A DNA stretch of 64,000 bases from Mucilaginibacter myungsuensis (GCF_015222005.1 NZ_JADFFL010000004.1:310001-374000); one strand, 5' to 3'. Counted from the first letter of the stretch, positions 28,278 to 36,595 are shown. The notes: generated from the letters alone by a model not told the origin. Made by a program: numbers and translations.

Positions 28278-28886
28278 ATGGAACAATTTGAACAAATAAA
28301 AAAACTACTCGATAACTCGCAGTTCTACTATATCATTACCACAGCAATGGATGGTAATTACAGTTATGTGAACGGCAATTATGCCCGCGCATTTAGCCAT
28401 ATTGATGCCGATATGGTGGGTAAGCCTTACTACATTACCATGCACCCCGACGATATGAAGGTTTGCGAACAGACCGCAGCTAAATGTTTCGCATCGCCAG
28501 ATCGCTCTTTCCCCGCCACTATACGCAAACACAATGGCAAAGGTGGTTACATCAATACCCAATGGGAGTACCGGGCTATGTTTGATGAGCACGGAGCGCC
28601 TGCCGGTTTATTTTGCCTTGGCTACGATATTACAAAATATGTAGCCGCTAACGAGCAATTAGAGGTTGCTATATCTCAGATCAAACACAAAAATGATATG
28701 CTGGAGCAGATCGGCTGGGAGCAATCCCACATTATACGCAAGCCCTTGGCAAATATTATAGGGCTGGTAGGTATCCTCAGTAAGATGGATCTGGACCAAA
28801 ACATGACCAATATCTGTAAAATGCTATTGCAAAGCGCCGCCGAACTGGACGACGCCATATATGGCATTGTACAAAAAACTAATTAA
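28278..28886 (+). CDS. PAS protein with H-box-like helix but no kinase ATPase domain
   Basis: A 202-residue cytosolic protein. Residues about 10-125 form a PAS domain (YSYVNGNYARAFSHID, KPYYITMHPDD) with the PAC-like segment WEYRAMFDEHGAPAGLFCLGYDIT. A helix then leads to WEQSHIIRKPLANIIGLVG near 150, which resembles the phospho-acceptor H-box of histidine kinases (SHELRTPL type). The protein ends about 40 residues later, with no HATPase domain. It may be a sensor or phosphotransfer module that depends on a separate kinase. Confidence 0.82.
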   Translation: MEQFEQIKKLLDNSQFYYIITTAMDGNYSYVNGNYARAFSHIDADMVGKPYYITMHPDDMKVCEQTAAKCFASPDRSFPATIRKHNGKGGYINTQWEYRAMFDEHGAPAGLFCLGYDITKYVAANEQLEVAISQIKHKNDMLEQIGWEQSHIIRKPLANIIGLVGILSKMDLDQNMTNICKMLLQSAAELDDAIYGIVQKTN

Positions 28887-28913
28887 GCCGCTTTGCCGGC
28901 AGTAAATAGCGCG

Positions 28914-29096
28914 TTATTCCAACACCCATTTGTTACGCCTGCAACGCATACACTTATAGCGTTTGATAGGCAGAAAGAATAAAAATGTTTTCATCAAAAA
29001 GTTACGGTGTATGCGCTGCATATCCGATCGTTTTCCTCCGCACGAGCAAAACTTTTCTTCGACGACAAATAAGGGAGAAGCATTTTCCATTGTCAA
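28914..29096 (-). CDS. Small Cys-rich protein, possible zinc ribbon
   Basis: A 60-residue ORF with CSCGGKRSDMQRIHRNFL followed by RYKCMRCRRNKW. The CxC and CxxC pairs, about 30 residues apart and joined by basic, aromatic residues, resemble small zinc-ribbon proteins seen in Bacteroidota. The start could be at 29096 or at the next Met codon. No family assignment is certain, and the ORF is short enough that chance is possible. Confidence 0.5.
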   Translation of the reverse strand: MTMENASPLFVVEEKFCSCGGKRSDMQRIHRNFLMKTFLFFLPIKRYKCMRCRRNKWVLE

Positions 29097-29226
29097 GGTA
29101 GTTTAGCGCTTCTCATGACAAAGGTATAATTGGCTGATGTAAATATAGCTAATTGGTGTATAAAAACCAAATTTTGTGTCCTAAAAAATAAAGATAATAC
29201 AGGCTTAACATCTTACACCTCTACCC

Positions 29227-30294
29227 TTACCATTTTACCTTTTTATCAATAAACGCGATCAGGCTTTCGGCCATGGCCTGCTGCTCCTTTGCATTCGGGT
29301 GCCCGCTGGTATTTTTATAAGCGAACATGTGGGTGTAAATACGCTGGTCTTTTAAACCTTCCACCGCTTGTGCGATATATTTCGGCCATGGCGACCCGGC
29401 CTTAGTAGCATCCATATTGCCCAATGCGCAAATGATCTGCGCCTTAGGGTATTTGCCACGCACCGACCGTATAAAGTCCTGATAATAGGATATTATTATG
29501 GCAGCCGGCGGCGGCGTTGTGCCAAACTTGGCCTTAAACTGCTCGTGATCTTTCATATTCACCAACCACGAGTCGTTCTGGAACAAGTTCACCACCACCA
29601 GATCAGGTGTATAGCGTTTAAAGTCCCATTTACTTTTGGGGTCGGTAGGGTCAAGCAGGTCATACATCTCGGGCATTGTCTGCGGAAACCAGCTGATCAG
29701 GATACCTATCCCGCTGCGGGCTATACAGTTATAGTCGGCATTAAAGTGCCGGGCCGTAATGGCCGCATAGCTTTGGTAATGATCTTCATACGGGCTGGTG
29801 CCGCGGTCTTTACCCGTAGTGTCCAACACAGCATAACCACAGGTGATAGAGTTGCCGTAAAATTCCATCCTGCGTTTGGCCGGCTTAGGTGCCGCCAGCA
29901 TCTTGCCGCCTTCCACATCAAACCCGTAAAAGAAAACCTTACCCATGGTCCACTCGGTACGTTTGAATAATTGGAGCGTGTGTTTGCCTTTGGTCAATCC
30001 ACTGATGGTTGTGGTGATTTTGTTTGGTTTAGCATCATGAATGATCCCATGCATCTTGCCATCTAATATCTGAAGCACATAATTATCAGCCTTCTCGTCG
30101 AGCGTAGCGAAACTGATCCCAGTCCCCTCAAAATTCACCTTCACCGACGACCCCGACCATGGCAGCACCGCCGCAGAATCTGTCATACCGATACGCCCCA
30201 TGTAGCGTACCCGACTATCGTTAAATTTGATCTGCTGGGCAAAGGTGAATTGGGCAAGGGTGAGGAACGTGAAGAGGAGTAACAGTTTTTTCAT
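29227..30294 (-). CDS. Secreted SGNH/GDSL esterase, CE2-like
   Basis: A 355-residue carbohydrate-esterase-like protein. The signal peptide ends at TFAQ near residue 20. Residues about 20-130 form a beta-sandwich like the N-terminal domain of CE2 acetyl esterases (VRYMGRIGMTD and LPWSGSSVKVNFEGTG). The SGNH domain has the Ser nucleophile in FYGNSITCGY, the oxyanion residues in ARSGIG and NLFQND, and the final His in SGHPNAKEQQ. It probably deacetylates plant or microbial polysaccharides; the exact substrate cannot be read from sequence. Confidence 0.85.
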   Translation of the reverse strand: MKKLLLLFTFLTLAQFTFAQQIKFNDSRVRYMGRIGMTDSAAVLPWSGSSVKVNFEGTGISFATLDEKADNYVLQILDGKMHGIIHDAKPNKITTTISGLTKGKHTLQLFKRTEWTMGKVFFYGFDVEGGKMLAAPKPAKRRMEFYGNSITCGYAVLDTTGKDRGTSPYEDHYQSYAAITARHFNADYNCIARSGIGILISWFPQTMPEMYDLLDPTDPKSKWDFKRYTPDLVVVNLFQNDSWLVNMKDHEQFKAKFGTTPPPAAIIISYYQDFIRSVRGKYPKAQIICALGNMDATKAGSPWPKYIAQAVEGLKDQRIYTHMFAYKNTSGHPNAKEQQAMAESLIAFIDKKVKW

Positions 30295-30840
30295 GGGCGA
30301 CGATGTGGTATGGTTAAATATAGAGGATATTCTCTCAGTAACCCCGTTAGGGGTTTAATATCGGTAGCAAAAAAAACCAAAATAGTCGAAACGGCTCCGT
30401 AGGTGCCAAACTGAATGTTGCATACCTACGGCATGCTTATCTTCTTAACTGATATTTCCTACCGATATATTGCACCTAACGGCGCATAGAATATCAGCTC
30501 CAAGATGTGGGTAGTGGTCCACAAGGAGGTAATCGAAAAACCATCAGAAAACCAACGCTCCGGCGTTCCATCTTTACCGGCAGCCCCGTTCTATGTCCAA
30601 GTTTTGCCCCATCGCACGTAGCCCGCCCTTCGCAAAAGCTTTCCCGACGCTCGGGTTTAGGTTGAAGCGGTCTGTGTTGTCTGAACCGCTGATCTGAATG
30701 ATTTCTTTGATTTCGCTGATCGACAAGAGTCATGTCCTAAAAAAGTCGATACTCCTTAATTTTGTCCATTGGAGTGTTTACAGATCTCGTCCATCAGTGG
30801 GATTATTAGCATCAGCGAATATCAACGGTTCAGAGAAACA
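30295..30840. repeat. Gap with two inverted-repeat elements
   Basis: Element one: GTTAGGGGTTTAATATCGGTAG (30346-30367) faces CTACCGATATATTGCACCTAAC (30459-30480), with an inner pair CCGTAGGT / ACCTACGG (30397-30404, 30424-30431). Element two: the TCTGAACCGCTGATCTGAAT arm (30679-30722) faces ATCAGCGAATATCAACGGTT (30811-30834), the same family as 39175-39300. I see no gene between them. Confidence 0.65.
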
Positions 30841-30866
30841 AAAAAGCCACGACGCATCGTGGCTCT
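30841..30866 (-). terminator. Intrinsic terminator after azoR
   Basis: AGCCACGA / TCGTGGCT arms around a CGCA loop are followed on the minus strand by six T residues. It lies about 20 bases past the azoR stop. Confidence 0.88.
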
Positions 30867-30884
30867 GTAAAGGTTTAACCTAAT

Positions 30885-31487
30885 TTAATCTATCGCGATA
30901 CTATCCAACGCCCGCTCCATGGCCTGCTCTTTAACATCCGGTACTTTCAGCCCTTCGGCACGGAAGACGGTCACATCCGTCATACCCAGCAGACCAAGGA
31001 AACGCTGCAGGTATGGTGCCACAAAATCATTCTCCTTACCCGGCCCTTCTGAATAGATACCGCCCGACGACATGGCCACATAAACCTTCTTGCCCAAAAC
31101 TTTACCCACCGGCCCTGTCTCACCGTATCCAAAGGTCACGCCGGCACGGGTGATATGGTCTATCCAAGCTTTCAGGGTAGACGGGATGGTAAAATTATAC
31201 AGCGGCGCGCCGATCACAATAATATCGGCAGACAGCAGCTGGTCCACCGCCTGGTTAGAAAAACGAATGGCCGACTTTTGCTCGTCGGTCAGCTGATCGC
31301 CGGGGGTGAAAAAAGTTTGCAGGGTCTCGGGTGTCAGGTGCGGAATGTCGATGGTGTTCAGGTCTACCTCTTCTACTGTACTGCCCGGGTATTTAGCTTC
31401 TATCTGTGCTACAATGGCATCGCCCAGCTTAACACTGTACGACTCTGTTCCCATTATGCTCGACTTTAAATGAAGGATCTTTTTCAT
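30885..31487 (-). CDS. azoR: FMN-dependent NADH-azoreductase
   Basis: A flavodoxin-fold oxidoreductase of 200 residues that reduces azo compounds and quinones with NADH via FMN. Visible marks are the FMN phosphate-loop region LHLKSSIMGTESYSVKLGD at the N-terminus, GAPLYNFTIPSTLKAWIDHI near 95-113 and the flavin-contacting MSSGGIYSEGPG. It is divergent from an HxlR-type regulator, a pairing common for quinone- or thiol-stress genes. A perfect 13-bp palindrome lies between them. The -7 box TAGCTTTG is at 31517-31524 on the minus strand. Confidence 0.93.
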   Translation of the reverse strand: MKKILHLKSSIMGTESYSVKLGDAIVAQIEAKYPGSTVEEVDLNTIDIPHLTPETLQTFFTPGDQLTDEQKSAIRFSNQAVDQLLSADIIVIGAPLYNFTIPSTLKAWIDHITRAGVTFGYGETGPVGKVLGKKVYVAMSSGGIYSEGPGKENDFVAPYLQRFLGLLGMTDVTVFRAEGLKVPDVKEQAMERALDSIAID

Positions 31488-31516
31488 AACAATTTGCTTT
31501 GATCAATTAATGCAAG

Positions 31517-31524
31517 CAAAGCTA
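31517..31524 (-). promoter_or_regulatory. -7 box (TAGCTTTG) of azoR
   Basis: A perfect TAnnTTTG on the minus strand, 29 bases before the azoR start codon. The palindromic operator at 31551-31586 begins about 27 bases upstream, over the expected -33 region. Confidence 0.6.
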
Positions 31525-31550
31525 TGGCGGCTGGAGGTGCCTGCACCCCT

Positions 31551-31586
31551 ACTTACCTAAAGGAAAGCGCTAACCTTTAGGTAAGT
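31551..31586. promoter_or_regulatory. Palindromic operator between azoR and the HxlR regulator
   Basis: ACTTACCTAAAGG (31551-31563) and CCTTTAGGTAAGT (31574-31586) are exact reverse complements with a 10-base centre that itself contains AGCGCT. The site ends 3 bases before the regulator's -7 box, so a dimeric HxlR protein bound here should block its own promoter and affect azoR. Confidence 0.8.
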
Positions 31587-31589
31587 AAG

Positions 31590-31597
31590 TATATTTG
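31590..31597 (+). promoter_or_regulatory. -7 box (TATATTTG) of the HxlR regulator
   Basis: A perfect TAnnTTTG only 4 bases before the ATG at 31602 (10 before the ATG at 31608). The transcript would be leaderless or nearly so. Confidence 0.6.
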
Positions 31598-31601
31598 CAT
31601 C

Positions 31602-31979
31602 ATGAAGATGATCGTGAACAACAGCCTGCCCAGTCATGCCGAATGCAGCAACTCGCTTAAGAACGTGTTGGACGCGCTATATGTACTCAATGGCAAATGG
31701 AAGCTGGCCCTGATCCTGTACCTGATGCGATCGCCCAAGCGCTTCAACGAGATACAAGCCGATGTGACCGGCATATCGGCCAAGATATTAGCCAAAGAGT
31801 TAAAGGACCTGGAGTTGAACGGCTTCATTACCCGCACGGTGTACTCCACCACGCCGGTCAGCATCATTTACGAGGCCACCGACTATGCCCACTCTCTAAA
31901 AAGCGTATTAGGCGAACTAAGCGCCTGGGGCGAACACCACCGCGAAAAGATCAAAGAAAGCATGCGGAGAGGGGCGTGA
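31602..31979 (+). CDS. HxlR-family transcriptional regulator
   Basis: A 125-residue winged-helix DNA-binding protein. HxlR features are the single Cys near the N-terminus (HAECSNSLKNVL), LNGKWKLALILYL, SPKRFNEIQADVTGISAKILAKELK (the recognition helix region), and the wing with Tyr and Thr (VYSTTPVSIIYE). HxlR proteins with one conserved Cys often sense quinones or electrophiles. It is divergent from azoR and flanked by a perfect palindrome, so it likely represses itself and azoR. ATG 31608 is an alternative start. Confidence 0.92.
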   Translation: MKMIVNNSLPSHAECSNSLKNVLDALYVLNGKWKLALILYLMRSPKRFNEIQADVTGISAKILAKELKDLELNGFITRTVYSTTPVSIIYEATDYAHSLKSVLGELSAWGEHHREKIKESMRRGA

Positions 31980-32009
31980 AATTTAAACTACGAAAGCACG
32001 AGGTATCGT

Positions 32010-32054
32010 GGCTCTACGTAAATTTCATTGTAGAGACGCAATACCTTGCGTCTC
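32010..32054. repeat. Two small hairpins, GAGACGCAA type
   Basis: GAGACGCAA / TTGCGTCTC (32033-32041, 32046-32054) closes a TACC loop. A CACGAGGTATCGTG hairpin precedes it near 31998. Convergent genes end on both sides, so these may serve as terminators. Confidence 0.6.
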
Positions 32055-32068
32055 CCGTTCGTATATCC

Positions 32069-32563
32069 TCAGACCACTTCCGCAAGCAACTCGTCCAGAT
32101 TGCCGTGTGCCATGGTGAAACCTTCGGCAAAGCCTAATTCTAATATCCTTTGCAGATCGGCTTCCTCGTCGAAAGTTAGCGTGGTGGTAACGTTGGTGCC
32201 TCCCTCGGCTGATTCGAACTCTATCAGAAAATTCATCACCGGGAAACTGGTATCCTCGTTCCAGTCCGCATCGGTAAATTTAACGCTGTAGCTAAAACTG
32301 CGCCCTTGTTTGATAGAGCCGAATGTCCCCTCGCAATAGTTGCCCACACCCTCCGGCCCCACCATGGCATATCGCCATAGTCCACCCTCGGTAAAGTTCA
32401 GTTCCCTTGTCTCGGCACGGTACGGGCGTGGTGCCCACCATTTATCCAGGATGTCGGCCTCGGTCCAGGCACGCCATACCTTTTCAATCGGGGCAGCGAA
32501 GCCGCGTACCACGGTCAGTTTTTTGTTGGGCAGATCTTTGGTGACCTCTGTTTGTGTTATCAT
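32069..32563 (-). CDS. SRPBCC / AHSA1-domain protein
   Basis: The 164 residues fit the activator-of-Hsp90-ATPase (AHSA1)-like branch of the SRPBCC fold: RGFAAPIEKVWRAWTEADILDKWWAP at 20-45 and the C-terminal FTMAHGNLDELLAEVV. These proteins bind small hydrophobic ligands; the true role is unknown. It follows the ArsR regulator by 14 bases, a classic ArsR-AHSA1 operon, so expression should be controlled by that repressor. Confidence 0.9.
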   Translation of the reverse strand: MITQTEVTKDLPNKKLTVVRGFAAPIEKVWRAWTEADILDKWWAPRPYRAETRELNFTEGGLWRYAMVGPEGVGNYCEGTFGSIKQGRSFSYSVKFTDADWNEDTSFPVMNFLIEFESAEGGTNVTTTLTFDEEADLQRILELGFAEGFTMAHGNLDELLAEVV

Positions 32564-32577
32564 AAGCTATAATTGGT

Positions 32578-32892
32578 TTATATGTCTTTTAATACCTCAT
32601 CTAACTGACCGAACTTGTCGTCCCACAGGTTGCGGAAGGTGGCCATCCATTGGTCTATCTCCTGCATCTTTTTGGCGTTGATGTGATAATGGATCTCGCG
32701 CCCTCGATATTCTAACTTCACGGCATGGGCTTGGGCCAGCACCCCAATGTGTTTGGATACCGCCTGCCGCGACATGTTGAAATGCTCGGCCAGGGCATTG
32801 GGTGTCATTACTTGTAAAGCCAGCAGGGTAAGGATGGCCCGGCGGGTAGGATCGGCTACGGCCTGGAAGATATCGCGTTTTGCGGTGTTCAT
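32578..32892 (-). CDS. ArsR-family transcriptional regulator
   Basis: A winged-helix repressor of about 104 residues, with ADPTRRAILTLLALQVMTPNALAEHFNMSRQAVSKHIGVL as the DNA-binding part (split here by function: the helix-turn-helix is NALAEHFNMSRQAVSKH). There is no metal-binding Cys motif, so it is a non-metal type. I choose the start at 32892 (MNTAKRD), because the upstream ATG at 32907 lies inside the first operator palindrome and would have no leader. It is first in the operon with the AHSA1 gene. Confidence 0.92.
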   Translation of the reverse strand: MNTAKRDIFQAVADPTRRAILTLLALQVMTPNALAEHFNMSRQAVSKHIGVLAQAHAVKLEYRGREIHYHINAKKMQEIDQWMATFRNLWDDKFGQLDEVLKDI

Positions 32893-32896
32893 ATTA

Positions 32897-32942
32897 TTTG
32901 CAACCATTCAGTTGCAAATATAAACGCAACCATTTGGTTGCG
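32897..32942 (-). promoter_or_regulatory. Double palindromic operator and -7 box of the ArsR operon
   Basis: TTTGCAAC-N6-GTTGCAAA (32897-32918) and CGCAACCA-TT-TGGTTGCG (32925-32942) are both perfect and share a GCAAC core. The minus-strand -7 box TATATTTG (32915-32922) lies between and partly within them. Binding would cover both the promoter and the start region, indicating autorepression. Confidence 0.8.
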
Positions 32943-32967
32943 CAAATTTTATTTTAATTACAAATGC

Positions 32968-33017
32968 GAAAAAAGCGCGTGAATTTCAACTTCAAACGTC
33001 AAAATTCACACGCTTTT
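32968..33017 (-). terminator. Terminator after mutS2
   Basis: AAAAGCGCGTGAATTT and AAAATTCACACGCTTTT pair with one mismatch. On the minus strand the stem ends in a run of T residues. Confidence 0.75.
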
Positions 33018-33042
33018 CAAACGCTTTTTGCCAAGCGCCAAG

Positions 33043-35403
33043 CTATTTCAGATACACATAAGTGATGCCGTCACCGCCCCTGTCCAGGTGTTCGTCTTCC
33101 ATATGGCTGACTTGCTCATACTTTTTCAGGTAGCCACGGATCAGCTTGCGGAGGATACCGTCGCCTTTACCGTGCAGCACTTTCAGGTTGCCGAAACCCA
33201 TCATAATGGCACGGTCTAACACTTTTTCTATGGCGTACAGGGCTTCCTCGCCACGCATACCGCGCACATCTATCTCGGGACTAAAGTTGGCCACATCTGA
33301 CGTATTGGACAGGTTGCTGCGGCGCATTTCTTTAGGCACTTCTTTCTTGGACACCTTTTGCACCCGCTTCTTCTTCACTACGGTACGCAGCTCACCAATA
33401 GCCAGGATCACGTTATCTTTTACGATCTCCATCACTTGCCCTGTCGTGTCCGAATCGGTGAGTTTTACCCAATCGCCGATCTTAATTTCTTCGTCTACAA
33501 CCGGCTTAGCGGCCTCGGCAGTTTTGACGGTATTTTTTTGCGCGGCCTTATTCAGGTTCTCGCGTAGTTCCTTGGTCTTTTCTTTATCGGCCTGATTGCT
33601 CTTGATCTCGGATATGGTATTCTCTACCAGCCTGTTCGCATCTAAAATAATACTCTTAGCCTGCTGCTTAGCATCGCGGATCAGGGCGTTCTGGTTCTCT
33701 TCCAGATATTTTTTCAGTTGCTCGTTCTCGGTAAGCAGGGTATTGACACGACGTTGCTGCTTATCCAGTTGCAGTTTGGTATCAAATATCTCTTTCTTCT
33801 CGCGCTCCAAATCAACTAACAGGGTATCAACCTTTTTTTGACCGATGCTGATCTTATTTTTAGCCAGGTTAAGCACATTTTGCGGCAGACCTATCTTTTG
33901 GGCTATCTCAAAAGCGTAGCTGCTGCCCGGCTTACCAACCTCCAGCATGTACATCGGTTTCATTTGCTGATTATCGAACAGCATCGATGCATTTTCTAAA
34001 CCGTCTGTGTTACTGGCAAATATCTTCAGGTTGCTGTAGTGCGTGGTCACCATGCCCTTTACCTTTTTGTGATTGAGGGATTCAAGTACGGCTTCGGCTA
34101 TCGGCCCGCCAAATTGGGGGTCGGTACCGGTACCGAACTCATCTATCAGGATCAGCGTTTTGCCGTTGGCGTTCTCTACAAAATGCTTCATCTTGCTCAG
34201 GTGAGCACTGTAAGTACTTAGGTCACTTTCAATGCTTTGGTCATCGCCAATATCAACAAACAACTGGCGGAACACCCCTACCGTACTGCTTTCATCAGCA
34301 GGGATCAGCAGACCGGCCTGCACCATCATTTGCAGCAAACCTACCGTCTTCATACATACAGACTTGCCACCGGCGTTAGGTCCGGACACTACCACTACAC
34401 GTGTGCCTTCATCTATCTGCACGTTCAACGGCACTACCGTTTTGTGTTCCTTTTTAAAACTCAAATACAGTAACGGGTGGCGGGCATTGATCAGTTTGAT
34501 GGTAGCATCGTTGCTCAACTGCGGCAACTCACCTTCAATATCAATGGCAAATAAAGCCTTAGCACGCACAAAGTCCAGCTTAGTAAGTAAGCCATGGTAT
34601 GACAATAAAAGCGGCACATAAGGGCGCAATTCATCTGTCAGCGTGGTCAGTATCTTCACTATCTCGCGACGGCGCTCAAATTCAAGGTCGCGCACTTTAT
34701 TGTTCAGGGCAAATACCTCTTCAGGTTCCATATAAACGGTCTGCCCCGAGGCTGATTCGTCATGGATAAAGCCTTTCAGTTTACGCTTATTTTCAGCCAA
34801 TAATGGGATACACAGGCGGCCATCACGGATGGTCAGCGAACCATCTGCCGTCCAGCCACTGCTGCCGGCGGCTTTGAAGATCTGGTCTATTTTACGGCGG
34901 GCTTCCTGTTCGGCTTTGGCAATACCGGATGTTATCTCCTGCAACTCCCGCGACGCGTTCGGCCTGATCTTGCCTTTGGCATCGATCACCAAATCTATCT
35001 TTTTCAGGATAGCTTTCTCTATCGGCAGATGCTCAAAAAGGGCTTCCAGATTAGGGTATTGGCCTTCGCGCTCGTTAAAATAGGCGATCACTGCGTACAC
35101 CGTGGTCAGCGATGCCTGCACGCGGTAGAACTCGTCCTCAGTAAGGAAAGTGCCTTCTATACGTGCTTTATTAGCCAATACCTTAATATCGAACAATTGA
35201 TTGATCGGCAAAGCCGAGTCATGCTGCAGGATGGTCTTAAATTCGGCGGCCTGACTCAGGAACTTGCGGATCAGCTCCCCATTGTTCATCACCTGTATCT
35301 TGGCCACCATCTCGCGGCCCATTTCGCTTAAGCAATGGGCACTGATCAGCGACTTGACATCGGTAAAACCTAATTTATCGGCACTATTTAACGGGTACAG
35401 CAT
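33043..35403 (-). CDS. mutS2: Endonuclease MutS2
   Basis: A MutS-homologue ATPase of 786 residues, thought to limit homologous recombination or rescue collided ribosomes. The N-terminal and lever regions (1-310) are helical. The ATPase has Walker A GPNAGGKSVCMKT, DEFGTGTDPQFGG and TTHYSNLK. A long coiled coil follows (about 520-630, KKEIFDTKLQLDKQQRR). The C-terminal Smr nuclease domain carries DVRGMRGEEAL and the LHGKGDGILR loop. It overlaps the next upstream gene by 20 bases. There is no MutS mismatch-binding domain, as expected for MutS2. Confidence 0.95.
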   Translation of the reverse strand: MLYPLNSADKLGFTDVKSLISAHCLSEMGREMVAKIQVMNNGELIRKFLSQAAEFKTILQHDSALPINQLFDIKVLANKARIEGTFLTEDEFYRVQASLTTVYAVIAYFNEREGQYPNLEALFEHLPIEKAILKKIDLVIDAKGKIRPNASRELQEITSGIAKAEQEARRKIDQIFKAAGSSGWTADGSLTIRDGRLCIPLLAENKRKLKGFIHDESASGQTVYMEPEEVFALNNKVRDLEFERRREIVKILTTLTDELRPYVPLLLSYHGLLTKLDFVRAKALFAIDIEGELPQLSNDATIKLINARHPLLYLSFKKEHKTVVPLNVQIDEGTRVVVVSGPNAGGKSVCMKTVGLLQMMVQAGLLIPADESSTVGVFRQLFVDIGDDQSIESDLSTYSAHLSKMKHFVENANGKTLILIDEFGTGTDPQFGGPIAEAVLESLNHKKVKGMVTTHYSNLKIFASNTDGLENASMLFDNQQMKPMYMLEVGKPGSSYAFEIAQKIGLPQNVLNLAKNKISIGQKKVDTLLVDLEREKKEIFDTKLQLDKQQRRVNTLLTENEQLKKYLEENQNALIRDAKQQAKSIILDANRLVENTISEIKSNQADKEKTKELRENLNKAAQKNTVKTAEAAKPVVDEEIKIGDWVKLTDSDTTGQVMEIVKDNVILAIGELRTVVKKKRVQKVSKKEVPKEMRRSNLSNTSDVANFSPEIDVRGMRGEEALYAIEKVLDRAIMMGFGNLKVLHGKGDGILRKLIRGYLKKYEQVSHMEDEHLDRGGDGITYVYLK

Positions 35404-35794
35404 TATTTAATTTAGCAGTATCTCGCGCCGGATCAGCCGACGAAGATGGTATCTTATTTAACGAGTCGGTTTTCTTCTCGAGTATCTTGATCACGTTGTC
35501 GTACATTTTGTTCAGCTGTATCGGATGTTTTATATACCATTCAAAGCTTTTACGAAATTTGGCGGTGTCGGTATTATGTTTCCTGAACATCTCCACATAA
35601 TAGCCCATACCATACCTGAACAGACTATCGCCCTGTTGCGGCGTGGTCACCAGGTCGCCGTCTATGACATGCACATTGGCCAGCAGAACGGTCATGCGCT
35701 CCTCATCGATAAGATCGGCAGGCACTTTTTCACCTTCGGTGCACGATGCTAAAACAAGCATCGCTAAAAAAAACAACTTATACTGTATGCGCAT
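35384..35794 (-). CDS. DUF4296-family lipoprotein
   Basis: From ATG 35794 (MRIQYKLFFLAMLVLASC) the protein has about 136 residues with lipobox VLASC. The body (DEERMTVLLANVHVIDGDL, RYGMGYYVEMFRKHNTD, FRKSFEWYIKHP) matches the DUF4296 pattern common in Bacteroidota. Its function is unknown. It overlaps mutS2 by 20 bases, and the longer ORF from 35884 would cross the start of yggS on the other strand and lack a signal peptide, so the shorter start is preferred. Confidence 0.8.
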   Translation of the reverse strand: MRIQYKLFFLAMLVLASCTEGEKVPADLIDEERMTVLLANVHVIDGDLVTTPQQGDSLFRYGMGYYVEMFRKHNTDTAKFRKSFEWYIKHPIQLNKMYDNVIKILEKKTDSLNKIPSSSADPARDTAKLNNAVPVK

Positions 35795-35836
35795 TTTGTA
35801 ATTTAGCGGCGTTAAACCGGGCAAAATTACGGATAA

Positions 35837-36529
35837 ATGAGTATTGCAGATAATCTTATAGCTATTAAAAAGGAAACCGACCAAAATAATGTAACGTTGG
35901 TGGTTGTATCAAAAACCAAACCTAACCAGGACATTATGGAAGCCTACGATGCAGGTCAGCGTATTTTTGGTGAGAACCAGGTACAGGAATTGGTTGAAAA
36001 ACACGAGGCACTGCCTAAGGACATTGAGTGGCACCTGATCGGTCACCTGCAAACTAATAAAGTAAAATACATTGCGCCGTTCATCAGCATGATCCATTCG
36101 GTAGATAGTATCAAATTATTGCAGGAGATCAATAAGCAAGCTATCAAAGCTGACCGCGTTATCGACTGCCTGCTACAGATCTACATTGCCGATGAAGAGA
36201 CCAAATACGGCCTCAGCTTTGATGAGGCGATCGAACTGTTACGGAGCGATGAATTTGCCGAACTAAAGAACATCCGCATACGCGGATTGATGGGCATAGC
36301 CACCAATACCGATAACGAAAAACAGATCAAAGAAGAGTTTTACGAGTTAGATACCTTCTTCGACGGCATCAAGCAAAGCTATTTCCGTAAGGAGGATAGT
36401 TTTGATGAACTGTCGATGGGCATGTCCAGCGATTACCATATCGCTATAGAGCAGAACAGCACTATGGTACGCATAGGCAGCACTATATTTGGAGCAAGAC
36501 AATATCCGGATCAGAATTTACTGAATTAG
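35837..36529 (+). CDS. YggS-type pyridoxal-phosphate homeostasis protein
   Basis: A 230-residue alanine-racemase-fold protein that binds PLP and keeps its free level and amino-acid pools balanced. It has no proven enzymatic reaction. Marks are the PLP Lys in VVVSKTKPNQDIMEAY near 28, IFGENQVQELVEKH, WHLIGHLQTNKVKY, and the C-terminal LSMGMSSDYHIAIEQNSTMVRIGS that holds the phosphate. Divergent from the DUF4296 gene. Its final codons form one arm of an inverted repeat that reaches to the GNAT start. Confidence 0.93.
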   Translation: MSIADNLIAIKKETDQNNVTLVVVSKTKPNQDIMEAYDAGQRIFGENQVQELVEKHEALPKDIEWHLIGHLQTNKVKYIAPFISMIHSVDSIKLLQEINKQAIKADRVIDCLLQIYIADEETKYGLSFDEAIELLRSDEFAELKNIRIRGLMGIATNTDNEKQIKEEFYELDTFFDGIKQSYFRKEDSFDELSMGMSSDYHIAIEQNSTMVRIGSTIFGARQYPDQNLLN

Positions 36530-36594
36530 AGAATTAACAGAATAACCTATTTGAACCACATCCTGAAAATTTAACAATTCTGAAAATTCTGATC
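36510..36594. repeat. AATTTACTGAATT-type inverted repeat overlapping a gene end
   Basis: ATCAGAATTTACTGAATTAG (36510-36529, the last codons of the YggS-like gene) and following words face TTAACAATTCTGAAAATTCTGAT (36571-36594). The same words occur before ftsY at 62903-62998. Confidence 0.65.
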
Positions 36595-36595
36595 C

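Noticed and set aside
29368..29970. Plus-strand 200-codon ORF opposite the GDSL esterase
   Set aside because: It is a mirror of the strongly supported esterase gene; the encoded protein has no recognisable motif.
35795..35884. Longer start of the DUF4296 lipoprotein
   Set aside because: It would cross the start of the divergent YggS-like gene and hide the lipoprotein signal peptide.
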